Source: Scolanthus callimorphus
Lineage: Eukaryota; Cnidaria; Anthozoa; Actiniaria; Edwardsiidae
Assembly (NCBI GenBank): GCA_033964015.1
Contig: CM066922.1
Coordinates: forward strand, 1,132,856-1,196,855
Direction of reading: 5' to 3'
DNA length: 64,000 bases
Shown here: piece by piece, positions 31,001 through 42,200 of the stretch
Position numbering within the stretch: position 1 is the stretch's first letter
How the letters are laid out: every line of letters starts with the position of its first letter
The notes under the pieces: model-generated
Seen by the model: only the letters and a program-made list of their open reading frames with translations
What the model was told of the DNA's origin: nothing
The model's database searches: none
Program-made: the position numbers and the translations under genes

Positions 31001-33993
31001 TTTTTGGTGACAACTGACAATAATATCAGAGAAATAAGTGAACCCTCCATTTATCTCCCAACACTAGCAGACAATTTTTAAAAATACATTAAGACAGCAA
31101 GAGATGGTGTAGATTAAAATACGAATTTACTATAAGCAAGAAGTTTCATAAAATCGGTAAACAAGCGTTCCTTTCCGCCATGTTGTGTTATTCTTTCAAA
31201 TAAAGGTGTGCAATTTTATATTATGTCCGACGAGTTTTCTGATGTTCGCCAATGCAAATATGTCCGACCCAACTAGGAGTTTGATGACATTGTCAGGTCA
31301 AGTGAAACAATATATTTCCAGCTCTACAATCCCTTAACTTATGGCCTATAACATACTTGTTTTTAAAGGACCTTGCAAGTACTCTAATCCTTGCCAGAAT
31401 AACGGAACATGTGGGATGCAAAGTACAGGATACACGTGCACATGCGCAGCAGGGTTCTTTGGAAAGAACTGCGATGGTAGGCACCTTGAAATTTTGGAGC
31501 AAATCTCATAGTGCGATCTATTACCATTACCTTTCATTCTGGAAAAACACAATTTTCAATGGAAATCTAATTGCATATGCTCGATGAGAAACCCGCTTAT
31601 TTTGTGTGCACAGTCGCGCGCGGGTGCATCATTCTTGTCACCTCATTGGGGGAGGCTCTGTTGTCAGCTAGTCTTCGGTGATTAGCTAAAACGGCGCGCA
31701 TGCATACATAAATCGTCGCTTTTAAAAACCGTTGGCACACCAAACTTCGTTACCTAGTTGTGCGAGTCGTCCTTTGACTTCTACGCTCTACAATAAAGCC
31801 ATTTTTATTAGCACAAGAGCCTTCAATATCGTACCAAGAGCCTGTGCATCTTTGAGCCAGCGGCGAGTGGAATAATCAATTTTTTATACCCCAAATCTGA
31901 GAAGTCTTCAGTGCGCAAGCGTTTGACCTTGAGCCGTAGTTTTGCACAAAACTACACACACAATATATCAAAATAATGTTTCACATTTTACAGTCGTACT
32001 TACAAGACCAGCTAAAAACAGCTTAAAAAGATAAATAACTTATATATTTCATTTAGTTTTGAGCAGGTTTTGTTTTTGCAAAATAGCGCGCGCTCAGCTT
32101 GAACTGAAAATGGCGTGGTCTTCGTCAGCAGCGTATCTTGGCGCTGGCCTAAAAGATACGTGGGCTCTGGAAACGACATCGAAGAGCCTCTCCTGGTACG
32201 AGATGCGAATGCACATATTTTGGTTTGCCTACAAAGCTAGTGTTTATTTTGGCTGGCAGCGAATGATTTGTGGAGCCCAAGCCAATCTAAGCCATAGACG
32301 CTGTAGACGTTGCTGACTAGTGTTTTTAGAGCGGTTTTCACTTGACTGTCGTGAAAACAATTGCAATTGAGCAATCACTAGCCAATCAGAATCGAGAGAA
32401 ATCATGACTTGCTCCTAAATGGCTTTTTTCTCAGCCAATCACAAGCCGAACCAATTACTAAGTAATTATGCAATTGTATTTACTACAGAATTTGATTGGC
32501 TGAGGAAAACGAGTAGCCAATGAGAACGCAAAGCAATCGCAATTACATAAGAAGTCTTGACAGTCATGTGAAACCCGCTCTATGATCTTTTCCTAATGGA
32601 GTTGGTTACCGGCTTGCGGCCAAAAAGGAAGAAGCACGAGGTCGCGTGGAAATGCTGTACCAAGGTTCGTGGGGCACAATTTGTAACAAAGGGTTCGATG
32701 CCCCGGAACGCAAAGTCCTGTGCCACTCCCTCGGTTTCCCTGGCGTGGAAAAAGAGGCCAACTTTAAGTATGGTGCAGGAACTGGTCCAATTTGGATGTC
32801 TTATTTGATGTGTTCAGGTATGTTTAGAGCTCCATCGATACTACATTATTCGAGGAATTCTTGATCAAAATGAACATTTGTTCGCTATCATTTTTCGTCC
32901 CTTCTTTTTTCCACCTAGGAAATGATCTCATGTATTGCTATAAAATATTCCGGGAACTCTCAGTTTCAGTTTATTAGTTAAGTTAAATTAATGATATAAA
33001 AAAAATAAAGTGCAAAATATTGATTATATATTGACTATGGCGTTCATTTTCTGCACCGTACACCAATGTTGCAACCAAGGGAGGCAGGGGGGTTTAAAGG
33101 AGGTTGGTAACCCCCTTTCTATCCTTGCAAATAGCGCATGTATTGCGATAAAATATTCCAGTCACTGAGGTGGCATTGTCCCTATGCCAACACTGATTGC
33201 ACCCATGGCCATGGTGTCAGGGGGTCCTGGCGGTTGGCAACCCCTTTCGTCTCCTGCAAATGATCTCATTATCTCAAATGATCTCATTACTGTAAAATGT
33301 TTCAGGCACCGAGGCGGCATTGCACCTGTGCCAGCAGCAATACTCTCCAATGATCGGAGGTCCTACTAATAACTGCACACACGCTGACCACGATGTGGCA
33401 TTACACTGCTTGTCGCGCTACAGGATCGTTGGACCCGTGAAAAGCAAAGGGCGAGTAGAAATATATGACAAGGATTCATGGGCTACCGTTTGCAGTAGCA
33501 AAGGTAATAACCTTTGCAAGATACTTGGCTTCGCGGGGTTGTCTGCGTATAACACCAATGTTTACGAGCAAGGCTCTGGCCCAGTCGTCGAGTCGGTCGT
33601 ATGCGATAACCGATCGTGTTCGCACCGCCCAAGTCATAGCGCCCACGATAAAGACATCGGTATATTGACTGCACATTTCACCAGTACCGACTGGTCGCCA
33701 GAAGTTCCGCGAATGAAAGTCGGGTAGAAGTATATCGAGACAATCAATGGGGAAGCGTATGTGACGATCACTGGGACGTCCCAAATGGTAACGTTCTTTG
33801 CAAGAGGTTAGGGTACAGTAAAGCGGTCAATATTAAAATAGAGGCATTTTTCGGGCAAACTACGGGCCCTATTTGGCTTGATAACGTGTATTGTACGGGA
33901 ACGGAGTCCAGCTTGGACGAGTGCGTTCATAATGGATGGGGATACCATAATTGTCGCCATCATGAAGACACTGGGGTGATTTGTTCGTATTAA
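28084..33993 (+). CDS. Cys-rich/EGF/SRCR secreted protein gene, 5' partial, frameshifted
   Basis: Exons read by splice sites and phase: 28084-28171 (cysteine-rich, [16 protein letters not shown], ends phase 1); 31369-31476 (one EGF domain, NPCQNNGTC...[14 protein letters not shown], phase 1 to 1); 32602-32817 (first part of SRCR 1, [14 protein letters not shown]...GTGPIW, phase 1 to 1); 33306-33993 (rest of SRCR 1 through SRCR 3, stop TAA at 33991). SRCR 3 is complete ([41 protein letters not shown]). Between SRCR 2 and SRCR 3 the reading frame changes near 33665-33695. The frame from the second domain stops at about 33725, and no intron of plausible size can bridge the change. This is either a pseudogenising frameshift or a sequence error. 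The start and signal peptide were not found. EGF plus SRCR architecture implies an extracellular adhesion or immune-recognition role, but the ligand is unknown. Confidence 0.7.
28381..28408 (-). repeat. Penelope-type 3' motif (CTGATGA...GAAACG)
   Basis: The minus strand reads CACTGATGAAGGGCCATG, TAC, GAAACG, the CTGATGA/GAAA signature seen near Penelope-like element ends. Here helix II pairs poorly, and no GIY-YIG or RT frame is adjacent. It is a short relic inside intron 1 of the EGF/SRCR gene. Confidence 0.35.
28548..28708 (+). repeat. Left arm of a 160-bp inverted repeat with CGAAACCAC words
   Basis: GGCATGTGATAAAACCCGAA, then CGAAACCACCGTAACGAAAC-type short repeats, then ATCGCGGAATACGGTTTGCG. 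The whole block recurs inverted at 29425-29603, separated by about 715 bp. Confidence 0.8.
29425..29603 (-). repeat. Right arm of the 160-bp inverted repeat
   Basis: Inverted copy of 28548-28708. It is slightly longer because the GGTTTCG-type internal repeats differ in number (an added GGCTATTACGGTGGTTTCGG stretch). The 715-bp spacer has no recognised gene. Both arms and the spacer lie in intron 1 of the EGF/SRCR gene. Confidence 0.8.
29604..31368. other. Intron 1 of the EGF/SRCR gene, second half
   Basis: It contains the right arm of the 26233/30405 pair. It also has a short tandem duplication (ACCATTCCAATCCCGAGCTG twice at about 30863-30902). No exon with splice sites and a domain was found. 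Confidence 0.5.
30133..30405 (-). repeat. Right arm of the 4.2-kb inverted repeat pair
   Basis: Inverted copy of 26233-26509, ending GGCGAAATTTCTTGAT. The enclosed 3.6 kb includes the first recognised exon (28084-28171) of the EGF/SRCR gene and the smaller 160-bp inverted pair. Confidence 0.8.
32327..32582. mobile_element. MITE with TAGAGCGG ends and TA flanks
   Basis: The left end TAGAGCGGTTTTCACTTGAC and the inverted right end TAGAGCGGGTTTCACATGAC bound 256 bp with TA at both edges. CCAATCA-type words recur inside. Its right edge is only 20 bp before the SRCR exon that starts at 32602, so the exon's polypyrimidine tract abuts the element. Confidence 0.8.
33148..33194 (+). repeat. Decayed duplicate of the start of the third SRCR-gene exon
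   Basis: GATAAAATATTCCAG followed by TCACTGAGGTGGCATTGTCC and CTATGCCAACAC parallels the true acceptor and exon start at 33291-33340 (GTAAAATGTTTCAG, GCACCGAGGCGGCATTGCAC, CTGTGCCAGCAG). It is a diverged partial copy 156 bp upstream, inside the intron. It could act as a decoy acceptor. Confidence 0.55.
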
Positions 33994-35128
33994 TAAGATA
34001 TAATCCGCAGCTGGTAAGAAGAAGAAAAAACACAGGACCCCGTTAAAGCGGAAAAGGTCTATTCGACAATCCTTCACCAGTTTTACAATTTGGGCAAGAA
34101 GAAGTCACAATCAGTTGGCTCATATATTTATTATGAACTTATAAAATAGCTAATACAAACTTTACTTTAAGCATGTGACTTGTTAAATTTTAATTGCAGT
34201 TGCATATTGATGTACAAATAATGCATGGATATATGTCATTTTATCAGTACTTTTAGACACTAGGCAATGTCATGCGCTAGGCTACACATTTGCACAGCGC
34301 TGTTTTCAAATTGAAATTAAAATGTCCAGTACCTTAGTGCATGGCGGGCAAACAGGCATTAGGAAAACGAGAGTTTAGGCCATGACTTCCTCTGCTGTGT
34401 ACCAAAAAAACTACTTAACTAAATGGGAGTTTATAAACTTCCCGTAAGATCTTTAGCTCATCCGTTTTGGTTCTGACCCACAGCAGTTGCATGTGTTGCT
34501 GATTATCTTTCAGAAGGTGAACTAGAAGAAGAAGTAGTAGATTAGATTGTCAATCGTTTTTACTCTGCAGGCTAATAGGGCATTGGCTAATTGCAAGGGG
34601 GAGAGGGGTACCTTTTCGGTTTGGATTAAAGAGGGGGTAGGGGGGAGATGAGGACATATTTTCAAGGGGAGGTGTCTATTTGATGATCGAAATTCCAGGG
34701 GGATGGGGTGCATTTCCAATGTTTAGCAAAATCGTATTGTTATCGGAAGTCCCGGCTAGCCGTGCTGAAATTTTATAAACAGGCCCTTAGGATGTTTGTG
34801 TCGATTCAAAGTGAGACAAAAATAATGCTGTAAAAGTTAATGAAAAATCACGAAAGGATTTCGCATGACTGTCGTAAAACAGATCTTGAATATAACATCC
34901 AATGAAATGCAAAAAGTTATTCCAAAACAACGCAATAACAAATGCGAAGTTAAACGTGTGATAAGCAACTTCAGGAGTTTTCGAAAGCACAGGTGACTAT
35001 TGACACTGTTGTCCTTCTTTCTAGCTTGTTTTCTGTTTTAACATGGTTAATGGATGTGGATTAACTATGGGTTAACAAATCACTAGCGAACGAGATTACG
35101 GAATTTCGACAGTAAAACACACGTAACA
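33994..35128. other. Downstream of the EGF/SRCR gene, nothing recognised
   Basis: About 1.1 kb of AT-rich sequence with no supported exon. It should contain the 3' UTR and polyadenylation site of the gene ending at 33993. Confidence 0.4.
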
Positions 35129-35246
35129 ACCAACCGAGAGCCTTTGCGGACTCTTAGCCAATCAGAGCACCCGAAAAACAATGGATCAATTTGAAAACAA
35201 ACAAAAAAACCGGGCGCAAAGGCTCCCGGTTGGTGATGGGCCTTTT
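35129..35246. mobile_element. Short palindromic MITE, CTTTGCG family, left end missing
   Basis: It matches 61563-61672 closely (AGCCTTTGCGGACTCTTAGC, ACCCGAAAAACAATGGATCA, CAAAGGCTCCCGGTTGGTGA). The terminal AGGCCCATC on the left is absent here, so the copy is slightly truncated. Confidence 0.75.
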
Positions 35247-35845
35247 TAAAAAAATGATGGTGTTTCCATGGACAATCTTGCTGAAACCTTAGCCTAGCAG
35301 GTTTTCTAAATCTAGGTTCTTATACGCGGGTTTTTACTGAAGATGTACCTGATAAAATTCAGGACGGTATGTGGCCCACTTGTATATCTTCACCTCTGAA
35401 AAAGAAGTCAGGAAATAAAATATATAAGCGTGGAATTACTAGCGGGATACGGGGGCACCACAAACAAGAAAAGAATGATCGTGCCTTCATTCCTTGCGAA
35501 CACAGGAGGAAATTATACAGAGAGGAGGACCAGTACGGGCGGATTTAGGCAAATAATTGACTGCAGCGCACTAATATTTGCGTCAATAAAAGGCAAAGAA
35601 ATATTAAAAATCCATGAAATCTGAAATCTGTAGCATTTGCTACAGTTGCAACTAGTCTTAATCCGCCCCTGGGCCGATTATCACAGGGAATTTCTGAAGA
35701 AACCACCCATGGCAAAATTTATCACGGCACAAGAATAGAAGTAGGCAGGCCGATACAAACAACGCTGTAAATTAAGTCTAAAGAATGGGAAGTGTTCGGA
35801 ATCCTAAAATCCATTACCGGTAAATCCATTACTCGACGAGGGAAT

Positions 35846-36142
35846 TAGTGTGAATCATAGCGACGCAAGCGTAAGCGTAAGCCTAAAATCAACGTTGATT
35901 GTATTAGGCCTAGTACATACGCCGCTCTTAACATGAGCCGTACCAAACTGTTACCATGAAATACTCGAAACTCGCGGCGTTGAAATCAATTCTACATTCC
36001 CAGTTTGATTTAGAATAGTTTAGGCTACAAGCAGACGAAAGATGGACAAAAAAATATTGTTTTATTGAGATTTTGCATTAGGATCGGCTCATGATAAGAG
36101 CGGCGTATGCCTTAGTTGCTTGTGTTCACTTGATTCACACTA
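35846..36142. mobile_element. MITE-like element with TAGTGTGAATCA ends
   Basis: TAGTGTGAATCA on the left is matched by TGATTCACACTA on the right. Inside, ACATACGCCGCTCTTAACAT / TCATGATAAGAGCGGCGTAT form a second inverted pair. The TAGTGTGAA end also occurs in every unit of the satellite at 36593-39105. Confidence 0.65.
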
Positions 36143-36188
36143 AACGCATGCACAAGCGCAATCGATCGCAACGCAATGTCTCGATTTT

Positions 36189-36592
36189 ATAGGAGGATCC
36201 TTGCTGACATCATTGTTTACATTCTCGAAATTTTGAAACGCCGTTTTTAGCTTTGAAAAAGCCCAAAACAAGTTATTTTTCATTCTTAAAAAAAACCTGA
36301 CCTGTTTCCTCTCTTTCTGTGTCCTGTGTAATTTTTCAGGCTAGTTGAAGCTTTTCAAAATTGTGTGAAAATCATTGGGGCAAAACGCTAATTTGCACAC
36401 ATGTTTCCTCTAAATTGAACGTTGCACCACGCGCTTAGAATTCGAGATATCAGCTTGAAATTTTCCAATTATGTTTATTTACAGTAGTCTATTGATATTC
36501 AGAACGCATAATTTTATAGCTCCCTCGAACGGTTTGATTCTGAACATTGCTTATGCTAATGAGCTCAAAATATAAACAAAGGATCCTCCTAT
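36189..36592. mobile_element. MITE-like element with ATAGGAGGATCCTT ends
   Basis: ATAGGAGGATCCTTGC on the left and AAGGATCCTCCTAT on the right form a perfect 14-bp inverted pair around 404 bp. It lies between the TAGTGTGAATCA element and the satellite array. Its left flank (GATTCACACTAAACGC...GCGCAAT) is an inverted relative of its right flank (GCGCTTGCGTTCTAGTGTGAAC). Confidence 0.6.
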
Positions 36593-39105
36593 TGCGCTTG
36601 CGTTCTAGTGTGAACCAAAAGGTAAATGTAAGAGTTTGATATCCTTACGCTTGCGTTCCAGTGAGAACCAGCCCTAAAATAAACATCGATCGGTTGTATG
36701 CGCTTGCGCACGAGGGAACGCAACGTCGCGAGTTTCTTGCCTTGCGTTCTAGTGTGAACCGCTAAGCAAATGTATGAGTTTGATATCCTTACGCTTGCGT
36801 TCCAGTCTGAACCAGCCCTAAAATAAACATTGATCGGTTGTATGCGCTTGCGCACGATGGGAACGCAACGTCGCGAGTTTCTTGCCTTGCGTTCTAGTGT
36901 GAACCGCTAAGCAAATGTATGAGTTTGATATCCTTGCGCTTGCGTTCCAGTGAGAACCAGCCCTATAATAAACATTGATCGGTTGTATGCGCTTGCGCGC
37001 GAAGGGAACGCAACGTCGCGAGTTTCTTGCCTTGCGTTCTAGTGTGAACCGCTAAGCAAATGTATGAGGTTGATATCCTTACGCTTGCGTTCCAGTCTGA
37101 ACCAGCCCTAAAATAAACATTGATCGGTTGTACGCGCTTGCGCACGAAGGGAACGCAACGTCGCGAGTTTCTTGCCTTGCGTTCTAGTGTGAACCAAAAG
37201 GTAAATGTAAGAGTTTGATATCCTTACGCTTGCGTTCCAGTCTGAACCAGCCCTAAAATAAACATTGATCGGTTGTATGCGTTGCGCACGAAGGGAACGC
37301 AACGTCGCGAGTTTCTTGCCTTGCGTTCTAGTGTGAACCAAAAGGTAAATGTAAGAGTTTGATATCCTTACGCTTGCGTTCCAGTCTGAACCAGCCCTAA
37401 AATAAACATTGATCGGTTGTATGCGCTGCGCACGAAGGGAACGCAACGTCGCGAGTTTCTGGCCTTGAGTTCTAGTGTGAACCGCTAAACAAATGTATGA
37501 GTTTAATATCCTTACGCTTGCGTTCCAGTGAGAACCAGCCCTAAAATAAACATTGATCGGTTGTATGCCCTTGCGCACGAAGGGAACGCAACGTCGCGAG
37601 TTCCTTGCCTTGCATTCTAGTGTGAACCGCTAAGCAAATGTATGAGTTTAATATCCTTACGCTTGCGTTCCAGTGAGAACCAGCCCTAAAATAAACATTG
37701 ATCGGTTGTATGCGTTGCGCACGAAGGGAACGCAACGTCGCGAGTTTCTTGCCTTGCGTTCTAGTGTGAACCGCTAAGCAAATGTATGAGGTTGATATCC
37801 TTACGCTTGCGTTCCAGTGAGAACCAGCCCTAAAATAAACATTGATCGGTTGTATGCGTTGCGCACGAAGGGAACGCAACGTCGCGAGTTTCTTGCCTTG
37901 CGTTCTAGTGTGAACCGCTAAGCAAATGTATGAGGTTGATATCCTTACGCTTGCGTTCCAGTGAGAACCAGCCCTAAAATAAACATTGATCGGTTGTATG
38001 CGCTTGCGCGCGAAGGGAACGCAACGTCGCGAGTTTCTTGCCTTGCGTTCTAGTGTGAACCGCTAAGCAAATGTATGAGGTTGATATCCTTACGCTTGCG
38101 TTCCAGTCTGAACCAGCCCTAAAATAAACATTGATCGGTTGTACGCGCTTGCGCACGAAGGGAACGCAACGTCGCGAGTTTCTTGCCTTGCGTTCTAGTG
38201 TGAACCAAAAGGTAAATGTAAGAGTTTGATATCCTAACGCTTGCGTTCCAGTCTGAACCAGCCCTAAAATAAACATTGATCGGTTGTATGCGTTGCGCAC
38301 GAAGGGAACGCAACGTCGCGAGTTTCTTGCCTTGCGTTCTAGTGTGAACCAAAAGGTAAATGTAAGAGTTTGATATCCTTACGCTTGCGTTCCAGTCTGA
38401 ACCAGCCCTAAAATAAACATTGATCGGTTGTATGCGCTGCGCACGAAGGGAACGCAACGTCGCGAGTTTCTGGCCTTGAGTTCTAGTGTGAACCGCTAAG
38501 CAAATGTATGAGTTTGATATCCTTACGCTTGCGTTCCAGTGAGAACCAGCCCTAAAATAAACATTGATCGGTTGTATGCGCTTGAGCACGAAGGGAACGC
38601 AACGTCGCGAGTTTCTTGCCTTGCGTTCTAGTGTGAACCGCTAAGCAAATGTATGAGTTTAATATCCTTTACGCTTGCGTTCCAGTGAGAACCAGCCCTA
38701 AAATAAACATTGATCGGTTGTATGCCCTTGCGCACGAAGGGAACGCAACGTCGCGAGTTTCTTGCCTTGCATTCTAGTGTGAACCGCTAAGCAAATGTAT
38801 GAGTTTAATATCCTTACGCTTGCGTTCCAGTGAGAACCAGCCCTAAAATAAACATTGATCGGTTGTATGCGTTGCGCACGAAGGGAACGCAACGTCGCGA
38901 GTTTCTTGCCTTGCGTTCTAGTGTGAACCGCTAAGCAAATGTATGAGGTTGATATCCTTACGCTTGCGTTCCAGTGAGAACCAGCCCTAAAATAAACATT
39001 GATCGGTTGTATGCGTTGCGCACGAAGGGAACGCAACGTCGCGAGTTTCTTGCCTTGCGTTCTAGTGTGAACCGCTAAGCAAATGTATGAGGTTGATATC
39101 CTTGC
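36593..39105. repeat. Satellite array, 144-145-bp unit, about 17 copies, with higher-order repeat
   Basis: Each unit holds AAATAAACATTGATCGGTTG, GAAGGGAACGCAACGTCGCG, CTTGCCTTGCGTTCTAGTGT and CCTTACGCTTGCGTTCCAGT. The point CCCTAAAATAAACAT recurs at about 36672, 36816, 36961, 37106, 37251, 37395 and onward. Blocks repeat at a larger scale: the unit order around 37108-37578 recurs at 38119-38589 (shift 1,011 bp), and that around 37541-37879 recurs at 38698-39036 (shift 1,157 bp). The minus strand is open across several 144-bp units (48 codons each), but 145-bp units break the frame, so this is not a gene. Confidence 0.95.
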
Positions 39106-39268
39106 GTTTGCGTTTACATCTGAGCCTGTGTTCCAGTGATAGCCAGCTTTTGAATAACGTTTAGCGCGAGGTGCTGACGAATTACACGAGTGCCTCGTTA
39201 TACCAGACAGATATTTGCGCGAAAATGTGTTGAAAAGATGTTACACCAGACAACGTTTCAGATATTCG

Positions 39269-42200
39269 TCATTTTGTGTTGCGAGCTTTTGAAGCCAAGT
39301 CGTCAAAAGCTCGCAGCATGTTGCCGATTGAAATGTCGCGCGGAAAGTTGTCTTGTGCCACATGTTTATACTCTGTAAAGAACGCATGGTTTCGTGCAAC
39401 AACGTATCGCGGAAAGTTTTAGCTGTGAGTTATCCCGTGTAGCGCAAAGTCTAGCGCCAAGTCAAAGTGATAAAACGCTCGTATGTATATGACGATATTA
39501 AAAGCACCTTTAAATTAAAAGATCTAATTAAAGTGCCGTGTATTTACTTACTCTGATAGAGCTTGCAGTAGAATATAGCGACCACTATGATGGCTATCAG
39601 CAAGAACGCAAGAACTAACCCCAGGAAGGTGAACAGAACGATCTTGTTCGCTAGTACTATTATGAAATATCAAAGCACTTATATCAGTAGCGTCCTTTGC
39701 AGCCGCTCTCGTGTCGCTCGTTTCACTTTCTCGATCGACGCGCTAGCGGCTGCGAAGGAGGCTATTATGTCGGACATTCAAAAATATAGGCGCTCTCTTA
39801 AAGCCTGGTTTCTATATGTTGTGGTTTATATATGTTGTGCTGTCTTGGACAGCTATTGTGAACAAAGTTGTTCTCTGACAGCTGCAACATATGGAAACCG
39901 GGGTCGTAGCAGTCGCGAAACTCCAGAGTTGCTACGGGCTATCTCTCCAGAGTTGCAGCAGTTGCAACAGTGTTAGTGTGTTGCAGAAGTCGCGAACCAG
40001 CGGCGTAGCCAGGAATTTCTGAAGGGGGGGCGGGGCGATAGTGAAAACTTGGGACGAAAATGTTCAAATTTCGTTCAGCAAATACCCCCCCCCCCCCCCC
40101 CCCCCCCCTTGGCTACGCTGGCTACGCCCCTGCGAACGCCGCCGATTTCCATATGTTGCAGCTGTCGCAGAACAACTTTGTTCACTATAGAGCTGTTGCA
40201 GACAACTTTGTTCGCGACAGCTATAAGAACAGCTGAACTATATAGAAACCGGACTGTACTTGCCCCTGTGTCGGAGAATCAAGATCCAGCACCATGTTTT
40301 CTCGTCATTTGTGTGGAGCGGTATGAATTACGGATGTGTTTGTGCGAGGAGCAGTTTCAGATTGACCTGATTTCCTGCCGAAATCACCTCCATTTTTGGC
40401 GCACGCGTTTGCAACAAAGTTTTTCTTTCTTTTTCCTTGAGAAAATTTGAGGAATTGAAAATATTCAGTCGCTACTGAAATGATATCAAGTTAGTGCTGC
40501 GTGTACATAATGAAAATGTATGCAAGAGTTGTTTGGACAGCTCGAGGGCAGATTTTTAAACTATATCAGTGGCGGAAAAGTTTTTGTTGCTGGTTTAAAC
40601 GGGTATTTTCTGTAGGTTGGCCCGTTCTAAATAACAAATACGTACCTTCTGATGATTTTTCTGTCGGCTTAACGGTCGGTATGGTTACTGGTGGGGCCAG
40701 AGTGGCTGCAGGATCATACGTGCCTGGGGATAGTAAAATAGAAACACGCCAATGAAGTCGTATTACACGGTAGCAAACCGGTTACGAATCGGTAGCAAAC
40801 CGGTTACGAACCGGTTTTGCGCGCGCATTTGACTGGCTTCTTGATCGTATGCTGGTCAAAACATGTATGTTTTCTAGTGCGTCTTGAAATCCGGAGCATG
40901 TTGTTTCAGTCACACACGTTTGCCATTGTGTCGCTAGTGTGTGAACAAGCCTAAAAGTAACATCGCTGCATTACGTAACTTACATGTAGCTGTGATCTTG
41001 GCGGCGCCCCCAATGTTGTGTTTTTGATTCACAGCAGTCCCATCTGGCCACGGGTATTTGCCAAACTGCACTTGGTATGACACAGCTTGTAGGAAATCTA
41101 GCGCGTCGACATTGCTCTCACTAGTCATGGTATACAACAACACCATATCGCTGCCGTTATTGCTGTCAGAGAGTTTGTAGATTGAAGTTGTTAGAGGAAT
41201 GTGTTCTGACGAGTATTAAAAATAATTCCCCTGCGAGCAGAGGCTACTTTTCATCTGCCTGCATTTTCTTTTACCATTTTCTTTTCTTGTGTATTTCAAT
41301 TTCGCAAAACTGAGTAGCACACAAATGTCATTTCTCTTTCGCGCGCATGTCCACGAAAAAAGCGTGAGTTTGGAGACATCACTAGTTTGTGCGCGAGCAA
41401 GAACAAATCAACGTTTCGCAATCAAGTCCTTGTTACAAAATAATGTTTCTCCATCCTTTAGATGGATCATTACTCAATTTATTTCTTATCAAAAACTGTT
41501 CTGATTGTATTTTTGATCGTTGGAGTTGTGAAATACGCGCTGTTTTCGAAGCACAAAAACTCTGGCTCTTTTTGTAAAACTGGCCAACCAGTCAAGTACA
41601 TTCACGATCCTGGACCAGTGGACAAGGTTGTGAGATAGTGTACAGAGCTGAGGCCACTTAAGCGAGATAGAAGTAGCCTCTCTTAGCAGATATCTACTTA
41701 TACCACCAGGACCCTCCCCACAAAAATAGGACCCTCCCCCATCCCCCCCCCCCCCCCGCTAAATAATGACACGTCCCTAAGTCGGAAGATTCAAGTTTGT
41801 AAAATCCTACAAAAGTGCAAGTGCCGCGAAGGGATTCTAGCCCCTAGGACTGATAAGAAATGTTCATACATTTCTATTTTTAACATAATCACTTTCGTGA
41901 CATCATTCTTATGTAGCCCCACCACATGAGAGCAGGCTGTGCGGTCTTTGATAAGACTTGAAATGGCAAGAATTTAACATCTAATGATAATTACCTGCAA
42001 TTGACGCTTTGAACTGTAACTTGGTTCTTTTCAAGCTGGGGAAAGTTAAACCATAAACAGTTTACGCCAGAAAATCGGCATTCCCAGAAATACCAGGTAC
42101 CTGCACCCCTGGCGCCACGCCCGTAATCTCATCCCCATGTGTCGCTATGCGATCCCCTTAACTGCCCCCCCCCCTCTAATTATTTTAGAAAATACATTTA

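Noticed and set aside
32059..32316. 85-residue plus-strand open frame upstream of the SRCR exon
   Set aside because: No domain, no phase-compatible splice sites, and it lies in an intron next to a MITE.
33668..33692. A 25-bp intron that would reconcile the SRCR frames
   Set aside because: It is far below the size of metazoan spliceosomal introns; a frameshift or sequence error is more likely.
36589..39036. Long minus-strand open frames with a 48-residue repeat (…NVYFRAGSHWNASVRIS…)
   Set aside because: They arise because 144 bp is a multiple of three. Units of 145 bp break the frame, there is no start or stop outside the array, and nothing but satellite surrounds them.
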